DNA of 64,000 nucleotides from Paenibacillus montanisoli (GTDB lineage Bacteria; Bacillota; Bacilli; Paenibacillales; Paenibacillaceae). Location: assembly GCF_003268025.1 (NCBI RefSeq), contig NZ_QLUW01000002.1, positions 1 to 64,000 of the forward strand. The letters are read 5' to 3'. The notes below the pieces were generated by a model. That model was not told the origin of the DNA. It ran no database searches and saw nothing but the letters and a program-made list of their open reading frames with translations. Position 1 is the stretch's first letter. The number at the start of each line of letters is the position of its first letter. This document shows, in pieces, positions 8,630-16,985 of this stretch. A program made the translations under genes and the position numbers.

Positions 8630-10285
8630 TTATACTGATGTTACGGTAATGGGAGCATCATAGATTTTATTCAGTTCCTGTTTTCCGTTCTCCACGACAA
8701 AAGAAGCTCTAGTCGCAACGTGGGCACCCGGACGAGTGATATAAGGAACAACGCGGTAATCGGCCTGCCAATGATCCGGCGTGACGGTGCATCGTACATA
8801 ACCGCGGTAGTTGTTATAAAACTTAATATGCGGGTTTTCCGCCAAAACCGCGGCGTTTCCGCTATCCGAGCCGTCACCTCCTGACGAAATCGAGGTTCCA
8901 ACAAACTCAACGCCGATATTTGCCGAATTCGGATTTTTAAAATCCGCTTTCAGCTCATTCGCCCAGCTGTTATGCACATCTCCGGTGATGACAACGAAAT
9001 TGGAGAGGTTCCGTTCTTGAATGAAGTTCAGAATTCGGTCCCGGTTGGCCGGATAGCCATCCCACGCATCCATACTGAGCTGCTCGCCGACTCCGCTCTT
9101 AAAATCCCGGACGGCAAAGAAGACCTGCTGCGCAAGCACATTCCAACGTGCTCTGGATTGGCCCAGCCCGTCCAGCAGCCAGCGCTCTTGCTCCGCCCCC
9201 ATAAGGGAACGAGACGGATCCATGGATTCCGGAGTAGGCGGTTTTTTTCCATCCCCGTTTGCTTGATCATCGCGGTACTGCCTAGTGTCCAGAATATGAA
9301 AGTCAACCAAGTTGCCGTAGTTCAGTCTTCTGTACAACTGCATATTGGCCCCATACGGCAAGGAAGAACGGCGGAGCGGCATATGCTCGTAATAAGCCTG
9401 GTAGCCGGCAGCACGCTGCTTAATAAACTCTTCCAACGTATGCTTTTGATCCGGATGCAGGCCCGCATAGTTGTTTTCCACTTCATGATCGTCCATCGTA
9501 ACGGCCCAAGGAAAAGCCGCGTGGGCCGCTTGCAGATGAACGTCGCTGCGGTAGAGGGCATGACGGTTGCGGTAATCCTCCAATGTTAGGATTTTCGGGC
9601 TGTTATGCTGACGAACGGCTGAGGTGTCGACGCCGCCCTCGTAGATGTAATCCCCCAAGTGGAATACCAAGTCAAGATCTTCTTTGGCCAAGTGCTCGTA
9701 TGCGGTATAATATCCGGCTTGCCAGTTCTGGCAGGAAACGAAAGCAAACGACATCTTAGCTACATCGCTTGCAAAAGGAGGCAGCGTCTTTGTTCGGCCT
9801 ACGGGACTGGTCTCCGGACCGGTTCTAAATCGATAGTAATAAACGGTATTCGGCTGCAGGCCTTCGACCTCCACGTGTACCGAATGTCCCAACTGGTTTC
9901 TTGCAAACTCAACGCCGTGTTTTACGATCTTATTGAAGTCTGCATCAAGCGCCATCTCCCATTTTACCGGAACGTCATAATGGGGCATGCCCCCGCCGTT
10001 TAGCGGATCCGGTGCCAGTCTTGTCCACAAAACAACGCCATCCGGCAGTGGATCTCCGGAGGCAACCCCTAGCGTAAACGGGTATGATTGGTGGTTGAAG
10101 GGGTTGGATTCCTCCGCAAAAGTTGGCTTGCCGCCCTTCAGGGTGCTTGCAATGGTCAAACCTAGCGAAAGTACCGCTGCCTTTCCGGACAGACGAAGAA
10201 ATTCGAGGCGGTCCATTTCCTTCAAATTCAGACGGCTGGAATCCAATAGCTTTTCCAATGCTTTCAAATCTTGATCCTTGTCCAC
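8630..10285 (-). CDS. phoD: alkaline phosphatase D family protein (PhoD-like)
   Basis: PhoD-type phosphodiesterase/alkaline phosphatase, 551 residues, expected to be exported and to release phosphate from phosphoesters, including cell-wall teichoic acid. After an N-terminal extension and a signal-like region (about 24-55) comes the PhoD N-domain (SYPFTLGVASGDPLPDGVVLWTR region), then the metallophosphoesterase core with FHLGDYIYE, MDDHEVENNY and ITGDVHNSW metal-ligand motifs. The start is GTG 10285 with AGGAG about 9 nt upstream. PhoD enzymes are normally Tat-exported, but the signal here reads DRLEFLR, so the second arginine of the twin pair is Leu (CTC instead of a CGC Arg codon). Export may be impaired or use another route. 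No Pho box was identified. Confidence 0.9.
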   Translation of the reverse strand: MDKDQDLKALEKLLDSSRLNLKEMDRLEFLRLSGKAAVLSLGLTIASTLKGGKPTFAEESNPFNHQSYPFTLGVASGDPLPDGVVLWTRLAPDPLNGGGMPHYDVPVKWEMALDADFNKIVKHGVEFARNQLGHSVHVEVEGLQPNTVYYYRFRTGPETSPVGRTKTLPPFASDVAKMSFAFVSCQNWQAGYYTAYEHLAKEDLDLVFHLGDYIYEGGVDTSAVRQHNSPKILTLEDYRNRHALYRSDVHLQAAHAAFPWAVTMDDHEVENNYAGLHPDQKHTLEEFIKQRAAGYQAYYEHMPLRRSSLPYGANMQLYRRLNYGNLVDFHILDTRQYRDDQANGDGKKPPTPESMDPSRSLMGAEQERWLLDGLGQSRARWNVLAQQVFFAVRDFKSGVGEQLSMDAWDGYPANRDRILNFIQERNLSNFVVITGDVHNSWANELKADFKNPNSANIGVEFVGTSISSGGDGSDSGNAAVLAENPHIKFYNNYRGYVRCTVTPDHWQADYRVVPYITRPGAHVATRASFVVENGKQELNKIYDAPITVTSV

Positions 10286-10481
10286 ATCAGTTCTCTCCTC
10301 TCAGGGTTCATTCAATTGAAGTGTAGAGGAGATATGTTAAATCGGTGCAACTTGGAAACTAATATTTTGTAAAAAGCCCTGAAAAAACTAAGGTGTAGAT
10401 ATAAGGCTCTGCCTAACAGGGTCGACCTAAATCCCAATAACAGATACTGATCCTGGATGGTTTGATTCGAAATAAAACGTT

Positions 10482-10507
10482 AAAAAGCAGCGAAATCGCT
10501 GCTTTTT
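10482..10507. terminator. rho-independent terminator
   Basis: AAAAAGCAGCG-aaat-CGCTGCTTTTT is a perfect stem with A and T tracts on both sides and works in either direction. It follows the gene relic at 10546-10660 on the minus strand. Confidence 0.8.
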
Positions 10508-10655
10508 AATGTGAATGTTCAATTTTCTGCTCTCACCAAAGTTTCCTACATTCTAAGACCGGCAAGAACTCCGGCCAGTAAAGGCAAACAAGAAACAATC
10601 CCAATCGCCCAATCGATATCGATAAGGTCAGGCAATGTTGCCCATAAACAAAAAT

Positions 10656-10691
10656 AAAAAGACTTGATCGCAACATGCAATCAAGTCTTTT
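10656..10691 (-). terminator. terminator of the lipoprotein gene
   Basis: GACTTGAT/ATCAAGTC arms are flanked by A5 and T4 tracts (on the minus strand T5 follows), directly after the stop of the lipoprotein gene. Confidence 0.8.
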
Positions 10692-10708
10692 CCTGAAACA
10701 ACTCAAAT

Positions 10709-11413
10709 CTATGCCTGGTGCCATACGATGTCTTCGAACATTTTGACGATGCGCGGGATGAATCCCTCTTCATATTCTACCGGATACTGAACGATCGCAT
10801 GGTAGACACGGCCACCGTGTTGGAATATCGAGACGGTTCCCAAAATGGTCTCTCCGCTTCCGCTTTTGCCGGCAATATCGAACTCGCTCTCCGACCATTC
10901 AAAACGGTTTCGGCTCGGCTCAGTCCGCTCTCTGATCTCAAAACCGCTGTTCTTCACGACTTGCTCTGCGAACGCCTTTTGTTCTTCGATCGTCGTGATC
11001 GTTCCGGTGAAAATATGCACCTTTGCGTCCTCGTTCTTCTGCCCGGCGAAATTCGCATAGACGAGCATCGCGTCCCCCTCGCCGGAGCTAGCCTCTTCTG
11101 CAAGTAAGTCGTTCGCGATATACGTCGAGAATCCCAATGCCGCACTTTCATGCAACGTGAATTCGAAGGATTCCTTCATGCCTTCCAGCTCGATCGTATC
11201 GGTCTTCGTCGCCGGCAGGTTCTTCCACGGATCCGGTGTTCCAGCCGTCTCATCTGTCTGCGGATCGCCATTCGTTACAGAAGAATTCGTTGCGGCGGAT
11301 TCTGACGGCGTCGTACCAGTTGTCGTTTCCATGCTCCCATCTGGATCTGATGTACAAGCGCTGAGTGCAGCAAGCAGGATGACGGCGGCCACGAGCCATG
11401 CAAGTTTTTTCAT
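10709..11413 (-). CDS. putative lipoprotein of unknown function
   Basis: A 234-residue secreted lipoprotein. The signal peptide ends in lipobox LSAC (Cys20), followed by a Ser/Thr/Glu-rich low-complexity linker to about residue 65. The globular domain that follows includes TKTDTIELEGMKE, VHIFTGTITTIEEQKAFAE and a C-terminal VKMFEDIVWH segment. I do not recognise the family. AAGGATGG precedes ATG 11413, and a terminator follows. It forms a single-gene unit next to an unrelated membrane protein gene. Confidence 0.75.
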   Translation of the reverse strand: MKKLAWLVAAVILLAALSACTSDPDGSMETTTGTTPSESAATNSSVTNGDPQTDETAGTPDPWKNLPATKTDTIELEGMKESFEFTLHESAALGFSTYIANDLLAEEASSGEGDAMLVYANFAGQKNEDAKVHIFTGTITTIEEQKAFAEQVVKNSGFEIRERTEPSRNRFEWSESEFDIAGKSGSGETILGTVSIFQHGGRVYHAIVQYPVEYEEGFIPRIVKMFEDIVWHQA

Positions 11414-11520
11414 AAAACACCATCCTTGAAATCGTGATGCCCCAAAGACGATCTGGATTGTAAATAAGTTTCACTCGTCGCCGCCCAAATTGGAAAATGG
11501 GCTCCTAGAGCGATCGCCCA

Positions 11521-12117
11521 TTAGTTCAACGAAGCGGAATTGTCTTGTTGATGAGTCGCCGTCAGACCAATTTGGTATCCTAAAACAATAAACCCGATCC
11601 CCTTAAAAATAGAACCGATCATGGTTATAAGCAGCTCCCCACTGCCGGCAATCGTTCCTAAAGCAAAAATAACGGTTCCCACCAGTAGCAGTGCCGCTCC
11701 CCAATAGGAAAGAACTTTATTTCTCAATATGGACAGGCTGACAAGAATCATTCCAAGAACAAACAACAGTGGTCCATAGGATTGTATAGGACCGTTTAGA
11801 GAAGCGGTCAATACTTGTTTCGTTTGGACACCTGTAACCGAAGCCATCTCTACAAATATAATGGCGGTCACGATCATTGAACCGATCACCCCAAGAATCA
11901 GCCCTAATGTGCCTAATACTCGATTTTTATCAGCCTGAGCCGCATGTATCCCGAAAAAAGCAAAAACAAGAACAATATGAGCAAGAAATACAATACCCTT
12001 CCCTGAAAGAGTCTCTTGACTTGCAAAATAATCAATCGAGTGTGCTGCTCCAAGCAAAATGCCGCCGATTATCGACATCCATCCGGAAAATTTCAATGAA
12101 TTATTTGAACGATTCAC
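11521..12117 (-). CDS. hypothetical multi-pass membrane protein
   Basis: A 198-residue integral membrane protein with about six hydrophobic segments and a short polar C-terminus. The family was not recognised; the WMSIIGGILLGAAHSIDYF start and repeated Gly-rich helices resemble small DUF membrane proteins of Bacillales. The start is GTG 12117 with AAAGGATG upstream. It is probably a single-gene unit, and no function can be assigned. Confidence 0.7.
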   Translation of the reverse strand: MNRSNNSLKFSGWMSIIGGILLGAAHSIDYFASQETLSGKGIVFLAHIVLVFAFFGIHAAQADKNRVLGTLGLILGVIGSMIVTAIIFVEMASVTGVQTKQVLTASLNGPIQSYGPLLFVLGMILVSLSILRNKVLSYWGAALLLVGTVIFALGTIAGSGELLITMIGSIFKGIGFIVLGYQIGLTATHQQDNSASLN

Positions 12118-12166
12118 CTCAAATCATCCTTTCTGTTTCTTGCTTATTCCTCTTTTTGAACAGTTT

Positions 12167-12706
12167 TTAAGTAGCAACCTCATGCTGCATGACTGTACTG
12201 CTTTCTAAAAAGTTGAACCGCTCCACTTGATACAAATCATAGATCTGTTCCGAGTGATTGATCGACTGATACAATTGCCTGTTCAAATCATTTGCTAATT
12301 TCGCGTACGGCAGTTTCTCAACCGCTTTCTTCGATCGGATATTTTGTTTTCGTATTTTCAAAAATACCGTTTCGATCTGATGTTCAAGAAACAATTCCGT
12401 AAAAAAGAGTTCCTTCGCTCGTCGGTTATAACCTTTTCCAAAATAAGGAGCACCAATCCAAGTAGCTAAAAAGCCCGTTTTATTTTCTATATCATACAGA
12501 TGAATGGTACCGATAGGTTGTCCCATCTCGTTCAAAATCGTCCTAGAGATACAGGTTCCCTGTAATTCTGCAACGACCAACTGTTTGGTTAGGAATAAAT
12601 ATTCTTCATACGATTGGCACTTGTAACGGACGTAAGGAAAAACTGCAGGATCCATCATTAATTTGTGCAGAGAATGGCATTCATGCAAATCATGTTTTTT
12701 TAACAT
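12167..12706 (-). CDS. GNAT-type acetyltransferase-like protein
   Basis: A protein of about 179 residues resembling GNAT N-acetyltransferases of the RimJ/RimL kind. It has an acceptor-side strand pair (QPIGTIHLYDIENKTGFLATWIG), a PYFGKGYNRRAKELFF segment in the place of the acetyl-CoA-binding Q/RxxGxG/A loop, and a C-terminal LKIRKQNIRSKKAVEKL strand-helix typical of the fold. ATG 12706 is chosen over the upstream ATG 12748 because AAGGTGG lies 8 nt before it. The substrate is unknown. Confidence 0.75.
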   Translation of the reverse strand: MLKKHDLHECHSLHKLMMDPAVFPYVRYKCQSYEEYLFLTKQLVVAELQGTCISRTILNEMGQPIGTIHLYDIENKTGFLATWIGAPYFGKGYNRRAKELFFTELFLEHQIETVFLKIRKQNIRSKKAVEKLPYAKLANDLNRQLYQSINHSEQIYDLYQVERFNFLESSTVMQHEVAT

Positions 12707-12831
12707 GTAAACTACCACCTTAGTCCATATGAGTCGCTTTTCAAGCAATTCAAGTATACAGAAGGACTTTGTGGAATTTATAAAATCTAGATTGTATTTG
12801 TGTAAACAATGAATCGGAATTGATAACTAAA

Positions 12832-12854
12832 AAAGCCCGCGGCTTCGCGGACTT
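12832..12854. terminator. rho-independent terminator
   Basis: AAGCCCGCG-gctt-CGCGGACTT forms a stem with one mismatch, flanked by an A-run. On the minus strand it ends in TTTTTT and serves the following CBO0543-like gene. Confidence 0.75.
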
Positions 12855-12898
12855 CAATCGGACATTGGTGGCGTTAGCTGCGGGGGTCCATTTTCCAA

Positions 12899-13363
12899 TC
12901 ATGCAACCGGAACGCTGTTATGAACCAGCTTTCGAACGAGTTTCAATACCCACAACAGGATTAAATATAAGGGTGGATACATAATAGCAGAAAGCCAAAG
13001 CTTCCATTCATGGTGGTAAAAGTACCCGGCTTTAACGGCTAACCACTCGTAAACAACAGCGAAAACAGACCATCCCCCAATGTACCAGCATTTCATGGCT
13101 CTACTTTTCATCCACTGATAGTAATTTAGAAAAATAGCGTTTACTGCAGGGTATATACCTACGATGACTAGGAAGTACCACCACTGTACCCCTGGGGCGA
13201 AATAACCATACCAATCAAGTTTCAAGTCGAACGCAAGATCGACAATTTGTTGTAAAACCATAGCAAACATACAAGTAGAAAAAAACTCGATGGACGTCAG
13301 CCTTTTCGGCATAAATATGAATAACACATTAAATACGATAACAGTTACAAATAAAAGCCACAT
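12899..13363 (-). CDS. CBO0543 family membrane protein
   Basis: A 154-residue membrane protein of the type annotated as CBO0543 family in Bacillales and Clostridia. It has about five hydrophobic helices, with the characteristic FMPKRLTSIEFFSTCMFA start, LDWYGYFAPGVQWW loop and YPAVNAIFLNYY segment. The start is well supported by AAAGGAGGT upstream of ATG 13363. Its function is unknown. It forms a single-gene unit ending at the terminator 12832-12854. Confidence 0.8.
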   Translation of the reverse strand: MWLLFVTVIVFNVLFIFMPKRLTSIEFFSTCMFAMVLQQIVDLAFDLKLDWYGYFAPGVQWWYFLVIVGIYPAVNAIFLNYYQWMKSRAMKCWYIGGWSVFAVVYEWLAVKAGYFYHHEWKLWLSAIMYPPLYLILLWVLKLVRKLVHNSVPVA

Positions 13364-13495
13364 ACTTGACCTCCTTTCGTTTTATTTTCCTCAAATAACC
13401 ATTAACCTATACAACACATCTTATTCTAATACCGGGTCGCAGCGGTAACGTTTATAATGAAGGAAATGACTTCTATGAAGGAGAGGGTCGAGCTT

Positions 13496-14377
13496 ATGAG
13501 GGAACCTGATTTAGCAGCCTTGCATCCGAAGGAGACACTGGAGGCCCTGCATGACTTCCGGTTTCCTCCTTATATCACGCTTGCCCACATCTTTCACGCG
13601 CCATCGGACTGGGGATTCGCTGACCGGCAGCTCAAGCAATATGCTCTGAATTATGTCATTGACGGCAGAGGCGAATTTACGGCCGAAGGCACGGTTTACC
13701 AGGTCGGCAAAGGCGATGTCTTCTTCTATCGGCCCTATGAAATGCATGGGCTTCGGTCGCTTCCGGGAGCCCCTTTTATCTCCATAACCGTCGTCTTCCA
13801 TTTTGCCGATATGCCGTTTCAGGTGGATGAGCTGCTTGAAGGCGCTGCTATGCTGGGCTGCTACGAGGGCCATGCGATCGAACATCAATTCGCCGAGCTT
13901 GTCGCGCTGTATCGTCAGCCGGGTCTTGCGAATCGCATGCAATGTCAGTCTTTGCTTCTGTCCCTTCTGTCCGGGCTATCCCGCAGCTCCGGTGCCGCGA
14001 AGGCAGAATCCCGCAAAAATTTGGCGCGTCTGGTACTCATCAAAAATCAAATCGAGAATCATCTCGCTGAACCGCTCGACGTCCCTGAGATTGAACGGCT
14101 AAGCGGGTTGACTTGGAATTATATCATCGCGGAATTCAGACAGGCCTTCGGAATCACACCCATGCAGTTTCTGATTTGGGCCCGCATTACGAAGGCCAAG
14201 GAGCTTGCGCTCCAGACGCCGCTTTCGTTTAGCGAAATCGCGGAGCGAGTCGGCTACAACGATGTCCATGCTTTCGGAAAAATGTTCAAAAAGAAAACGG
14301 GCATGAGCTTAACGGAGTTCTGCTCCTCCCTCTATGAAACCGATCATCATATCGAACGTCCCGACCAAAAAAGATAA
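13496..14377 (+). CDS. AraC family transcriptional regulator
   Basis: An AraC/XylS-type regulator of about 293 residues. An N-terminal cupin-like ligand-binding domain (about 30-150, with YVIDGRGEFTAEG and YRPYEMHGL) is followed by a C-terminal double helix-turn-helix (about 190-285, with FSEIAERVGYNDVHAFGKMFKKKTG). ATG 13496 is preferred over the in-frame 13457 and 13475 codons because GGAGAGGG (13480-13487) precedes it and a TATAAT at 13453-13458 would put the transcript start downstream of 13457. The adjacent co-directional GH36-like gene is the probable target. It likely senses a sugar. Confidence 0.9.
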   Translation: MREPDLAALHPKETLEALHDFRFPPYITLAHIFHAPSDWGFADRQLKQYALNYVIDGRGEFTAEGTVYQVGKGDVFFYRPYEMHGLRSLPGAPFISITVVFHFADMPFQVDELLEGAAMLGCYEGHAIEHQFAELVALYRQPGLANRMQCQSLLLSLLSGLSRSSGAAKAESRKNLARLVLIKNQIENHLAEPLDVPEIERLSGLTWNYIIAEFRQAFGITPMQFLIWARITKAKELALQTPLSFSEIAERVGYNDVHAFGKMFKKKTGMSLTEFCSSLYETDHHIERPDQKR

Positions 14378-14475
14378 TCGCTATTTTGGACACCCTTTCC
14401 ATAATGCCGGCTACATACGTTTCCTTCGCCCGATTTTATAATAAACATAGAATCGTGGAAGGGATGATTTCCGTC

Positions 14476-16686
14476 ATGACAAATGGTGTGCAGCATCGAA
14501 TACTTACGCATGTAGGCAGCGGCATGAAGCTGGAGTGGGACTTGGACAAGGATAGGGCAGATTTATCGCCGATCGGTACCGAAACGGATTCGGGGCAAAC
14601 TGACTTCCCTCCCGTGTGGACCGGCAGTTTGCTGCCGGCCTTTGTGATTGATTCGAAACTCTATATAAAAGCTGCGGCAGCTAACATCTCTTTCGGCTCG
14701 GACGGTGAATGGCGGATCTCGCTCGATTTAGGCGAATACGGCACCGGGCTTCTTCTATGCGATGCGCAACCTTGGGGATTCCGCGTGATGAAGCTTGAAG
14801 TGGAGTGGTCCAGGGATATACGCATTGAGTCCTTGCAGTTCGGCACGCGGCTGCTCACGGCTGAAGAGCGCAGACGAACACCGCGCGCGGATTGCGTATT
14901 CTGGCCGGACTGGGCCGCGGAGGGTTACTGTGTTCCGGCTGCAGGCTCCTCTCCCACCCATTCGTTCTGGCGCGCATGGGACATGGGGGACGCGCGGTTG
15001 CCGCTGGGCAGCTACGGCGATGCCATGGGTACGCCGTATGCCGCAGCTTTTCCAAGACCGATGTACGCTGCGGCGATGGGCGGCCGACATGGCTGGCTCG
15101 CTTTCGGCCCAGGCGAAGTGCCTGACGCACCGCTCTCTCTGCAGCTTCAGTCCGCTACGGCCAGCGTTCACTACTTGTATCGCGAGGATTTATGGGGTGC
15201 GCCTGACCCGCGCAGACGTTCTTGGACGGAGCCCCTTCGGCTTGCTTGGGGCGGCTCTGCCTATGACTCGCTTGCCGCGCTGTATGACTCCTTCGGACCC
15301 TTCGAGCCGAAATCTTCCCGCCATCTTCGCTCCTTCATATGCACATGGGGAGATTTTAAGGAGAAGCGTTACGACTTAAAGCAATTTACAAAACGGGTAT
15401 CTGCCGCCACGCCCGCAGACATGGTCATTCTGGATGACTCCTGGGAGACGTTCAACGGCAGCGGAGAGCCGAACCTAGCGCTATTCCCGGACTTTGACGC
15501 GGATCTTGAAGGTATTCGGGATCATGGGTATGAGCTCGCCTTTTGGCAAAGCGTGGGCTGGACCGATGATCCTGCGGCGCAAGGCTTGACCGCGAATGAT
15601 CTACTGTGCGGACCGGATGGCGAGCCGCGCCAGTGGAGCTGGTCGGGAAGTCCTTTCGGCAGCCGCGGCCACTACCTGCTGGATCCTAGCTCCGAACGGA
15701 CCAGACAGCTGGTTCGCGAGCGGACTGTGCGGATCGTGGAACGTTGGCGTCCCGCCGCATTGAAGCTGGACTTCGGCTACGGGTTTCCGGGCCCGGACGC
15801 CTGCGCGCCCCGCAACCCCGCGTACCGCGGAGAACGGCTTGCTTTCACGTTGCTGAAGCTCATCTACGACGCTGCGAAGTCGGTTGACCCAGGTATTACA
15901 ATCATCTATTACGGCATTCATCCGCTCATGCGAAGCGTGTCCGATCTGATCAATCTGGATGATCTCGGCGACGCCGGAGACAGCGCCGCGCATGAAGCTG
16001 CCGGGCACAATCAGCGCTGCTTATGGTCCTCTCTGGCCGCAAGGCACGGCATGGCGGTAAATACATCGACCGGCTACTATTGGGATACGCTCAGCGAGAT
16101 TCTGCTCGATACGGCCGTCGTCGGCGTAAACGGGCTGACGCTTGGCGAAACCGATAACGACGGGAAGCGGATGACGCAAGCGGACATAACCAGGTGGACC
16201 GCGCTTCAAACGTGGCGCAGACGCACCTGCGGCTGGAAGCCGCTCTGGCTCGAAGCCGAGCTCGGAAGCAGCAAAGGCGAGCCGAAGCTCGTGTCATGGG
16301 GCCGGTTGGAGTCCGATGAGGCACCTGCAGCGGATGAGTCAGGCGGTGATTCAGCCCCGCGATTAACCGCTCTGGCTCTGCGGAACAACCGAACGGAACC
16401 GATCCAATATGCCGCCGTTGCCAGTTCAGTTACGTTCATGGGAAGTTGGGCGTTAATCGCTCAAGATGATGCCGATCTAGCGGTATCCGCATCATTCGTC
16501 TGCATTCCATTCTCCGCTGGCGAGCTTCGGTTAGAGCGCCCTTTTCAACAGGTTCACGCATACGCCGTAGTTGATGGCAAACTTTCCCGCGTGCGCACCA
16601 TGAAGCCGGACGAATTGCCGGATGGGAAGCTTGTTGTGACAACGGCTAACGAGTTGTCTTCAATTGCCGGGTTTCTGATCGAATAA
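14476..16686 (+). CDS. alpha-galactosidase-like glycoside hydrolase (GH36-related)
   Basis: A retaining alpha-galactosidase-like hydrolase (melibiase/GH36 clan). An N-terminal beta-sandwich (to about residue 280) is followed by a TIM barrel with VILDDSWE, the nucleophile motif LKLDFGYG and a DDLGDAGDS segment near the expected acid/base, then a C-terminal beta domain. There is no signal peptide, so it acts in the cytoplasm. The frame is open back to TTG 14386, immediately after the AraC gene, but ATG 14476 with GGAAGGG at 14457 is preferred, and a TATAAT at 14437-14442 may give it its own promoter. Substrate is inferred from family only. It ends at a terminator shared in sequence with that of the convergent GH28 gene. 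Confidence 0.83.
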   Translation: MTNGVQHRILTHVGSGMKLEWDLDKDRADLSPIGTETDSGQTDFPPVWTGSLLPAFVIDSKLYIKAAAANISFGSDGEWRISLDLGEYGTGLLLCDAQPWGFRVMKLEVEWSRDIRIESLQFGTRLLTAEERRRTPRADCVFWPDWAAEGYCVPAAGSSPTHSFWRAWDMGDARLPLGSYGDAMGTPYAAAFPRPMYAAAMGGRHGWLAFGPGEVPDAPLSLQLQSATASVHYLYREDLWGAPDPRRRSWTEPLRLAWGGSAYDSLAALYDSFGPFEPKSSRHLRSFICTWGDFKEKRYDLKQFTKRVSAATPADMVILDDSWETFNGSGEPNLALFPDFDADLEGIRDHGYELAFWQSVGWTDDPAAQGLTANDLLCGPDGEPRQWSWSGSPFGSRGHYLLDPSSERTRQLVRERTVRIVERWRPAALKLDFGYGFPGPDACAPRNPAYRGERLAFTLLKLIYDAAKSVDPGITIIYYGIHPLMRSVSDLINLDDLGDAGDSAAHEAAGHNQRCLWSSLAARHGMAVNTSTGYYWDTLSEILLDTAVVGVNGLTLGETDNDGKRMTQADITRWTALQTWRRRTCGWKPLWLEAELGSSKGEPKLVSWGRLESDEAPAADESGGDSAPRLTALALRNNRTEPIQYAAVASSVTFMGSWALIAQDDADLAVSASFVCIPFSAGELRLERPFQQVHAYAVVDGKLSRVRTMKPDELPDGKLVVTTANELSSIAGFLIE

Positions 16687-16690
16687 CGCC

Positions 16691-16733
16691 AAAAAGCCGC
16701 ATCATCCGCCAGTAGGGGGACGACGCGGCTTTA
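16691..16733 (+). terminator. terminator of the GH36-like gene (repeat copy 1)
   Basis: AAAGCCGCATCATCC...GACGACGCGGCTTT forms a long hairpin with a CCGCCAGTAGGGGG top, followed by T-rich sequence. A near-identical copy lies at 16935-16977. Confidence 0.8.
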
Positions 16734-16745
16734 AATTGTTTAATT

Positions 16746-16927
16746 TTACGGACATGGATGACCGTTAGAGATACAAAATCGGATAATTTGGCTTCTAACG
16801 GACATAAATGACCGTTAAACTGATTTTTTGAGCTAAAAATGCTGATTTTTCAAGCTAACGGACATAAATGTCCGTTAGAGACACAAAATCGGAAAAACTG
16901 GCTTCTAACGGACATGGATGACCGTTA
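16746..16927. repeat. array of four palindromic intergenic repeats
   Basis: Four copies of a palindrome close to TAACGGACATAAATGTCCGT with final TA lie at 16746-16767, 16796-16817, 16856-16877 and 16906-16927. Copies 1-2 and 3-4 are each separated by a conserved spacer (GAGATACAAAATCGG...TTGGCTTC and GAGACACAAAATCGG...CTGGCTTC). The array therefore looks like two tandem units joined by a short spacer that itself contains two TGATTTTT boxes. It lies between two convergent genes and between two homologous terminators. It resembles REP/BIME-like or MITE-derived intergenic repeats. No coding potential was seen. Confidence 0.8.
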
Positions 16928-16934
16928 CAGTTTT

Positions 16935-16977
16935 GAAGCCGCGTCATCCGCCAGTAGGCGGACAACGCGGCTTCTTT
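16935..16977 (-). terminator. terminator of the GH28 gene (repeat copy 2)
   Basis: GAAGCCGCGTCATCCGCC-AGTA-GGCGGACAACGCGGCTTC is a strong hairpin and a diverged copy of the hairpin at 16691-16733, oriented for the minus-strand GH28 gene. Confidence 0.8.
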
Positions 16978-16985
16978 TCCGCTGG

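Larger units (their letters stand above)
10286..10708. other. intergenic region with two terminators and a possible gene relic
   Basis: About 420 bases without an intact gene. It holds the upstream region of the phosphatase gene and the hairpins at 10482-10507 and 10656-10691. Between the hairpins, on the minus strand, a short open frame ending at TAG 10546-10548 reads ATLPDLIDIDWAIGIVSC and then a hydrophobic tail. It looks like the C-terminal end of a lost membrane protein, cut off upstream by the lipoprotein-gene terminator. Confidence 0.4.

Noticed and set aside
10533..10724. 63-residue hydrophobic minus-strand ORF
   Set aside because: It starts inside the preceding lipoprotein gene and runs through its terminator hairpin. 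A different frame in the same place looks more protein-like, and is reported as a relic.
14386..14475. N-terminal extension of the GH36-like protein from TTG 14386
   Set aside because: No ribosome site and a probable -10 (TATAAT 14437-14442) inside it; ATG 14476 is better supported.
16691..16977. CRISPR array
   Set aside because: The repeats are palindromic, only four, with spacers that are themselves repeated, and no cas genes are near.
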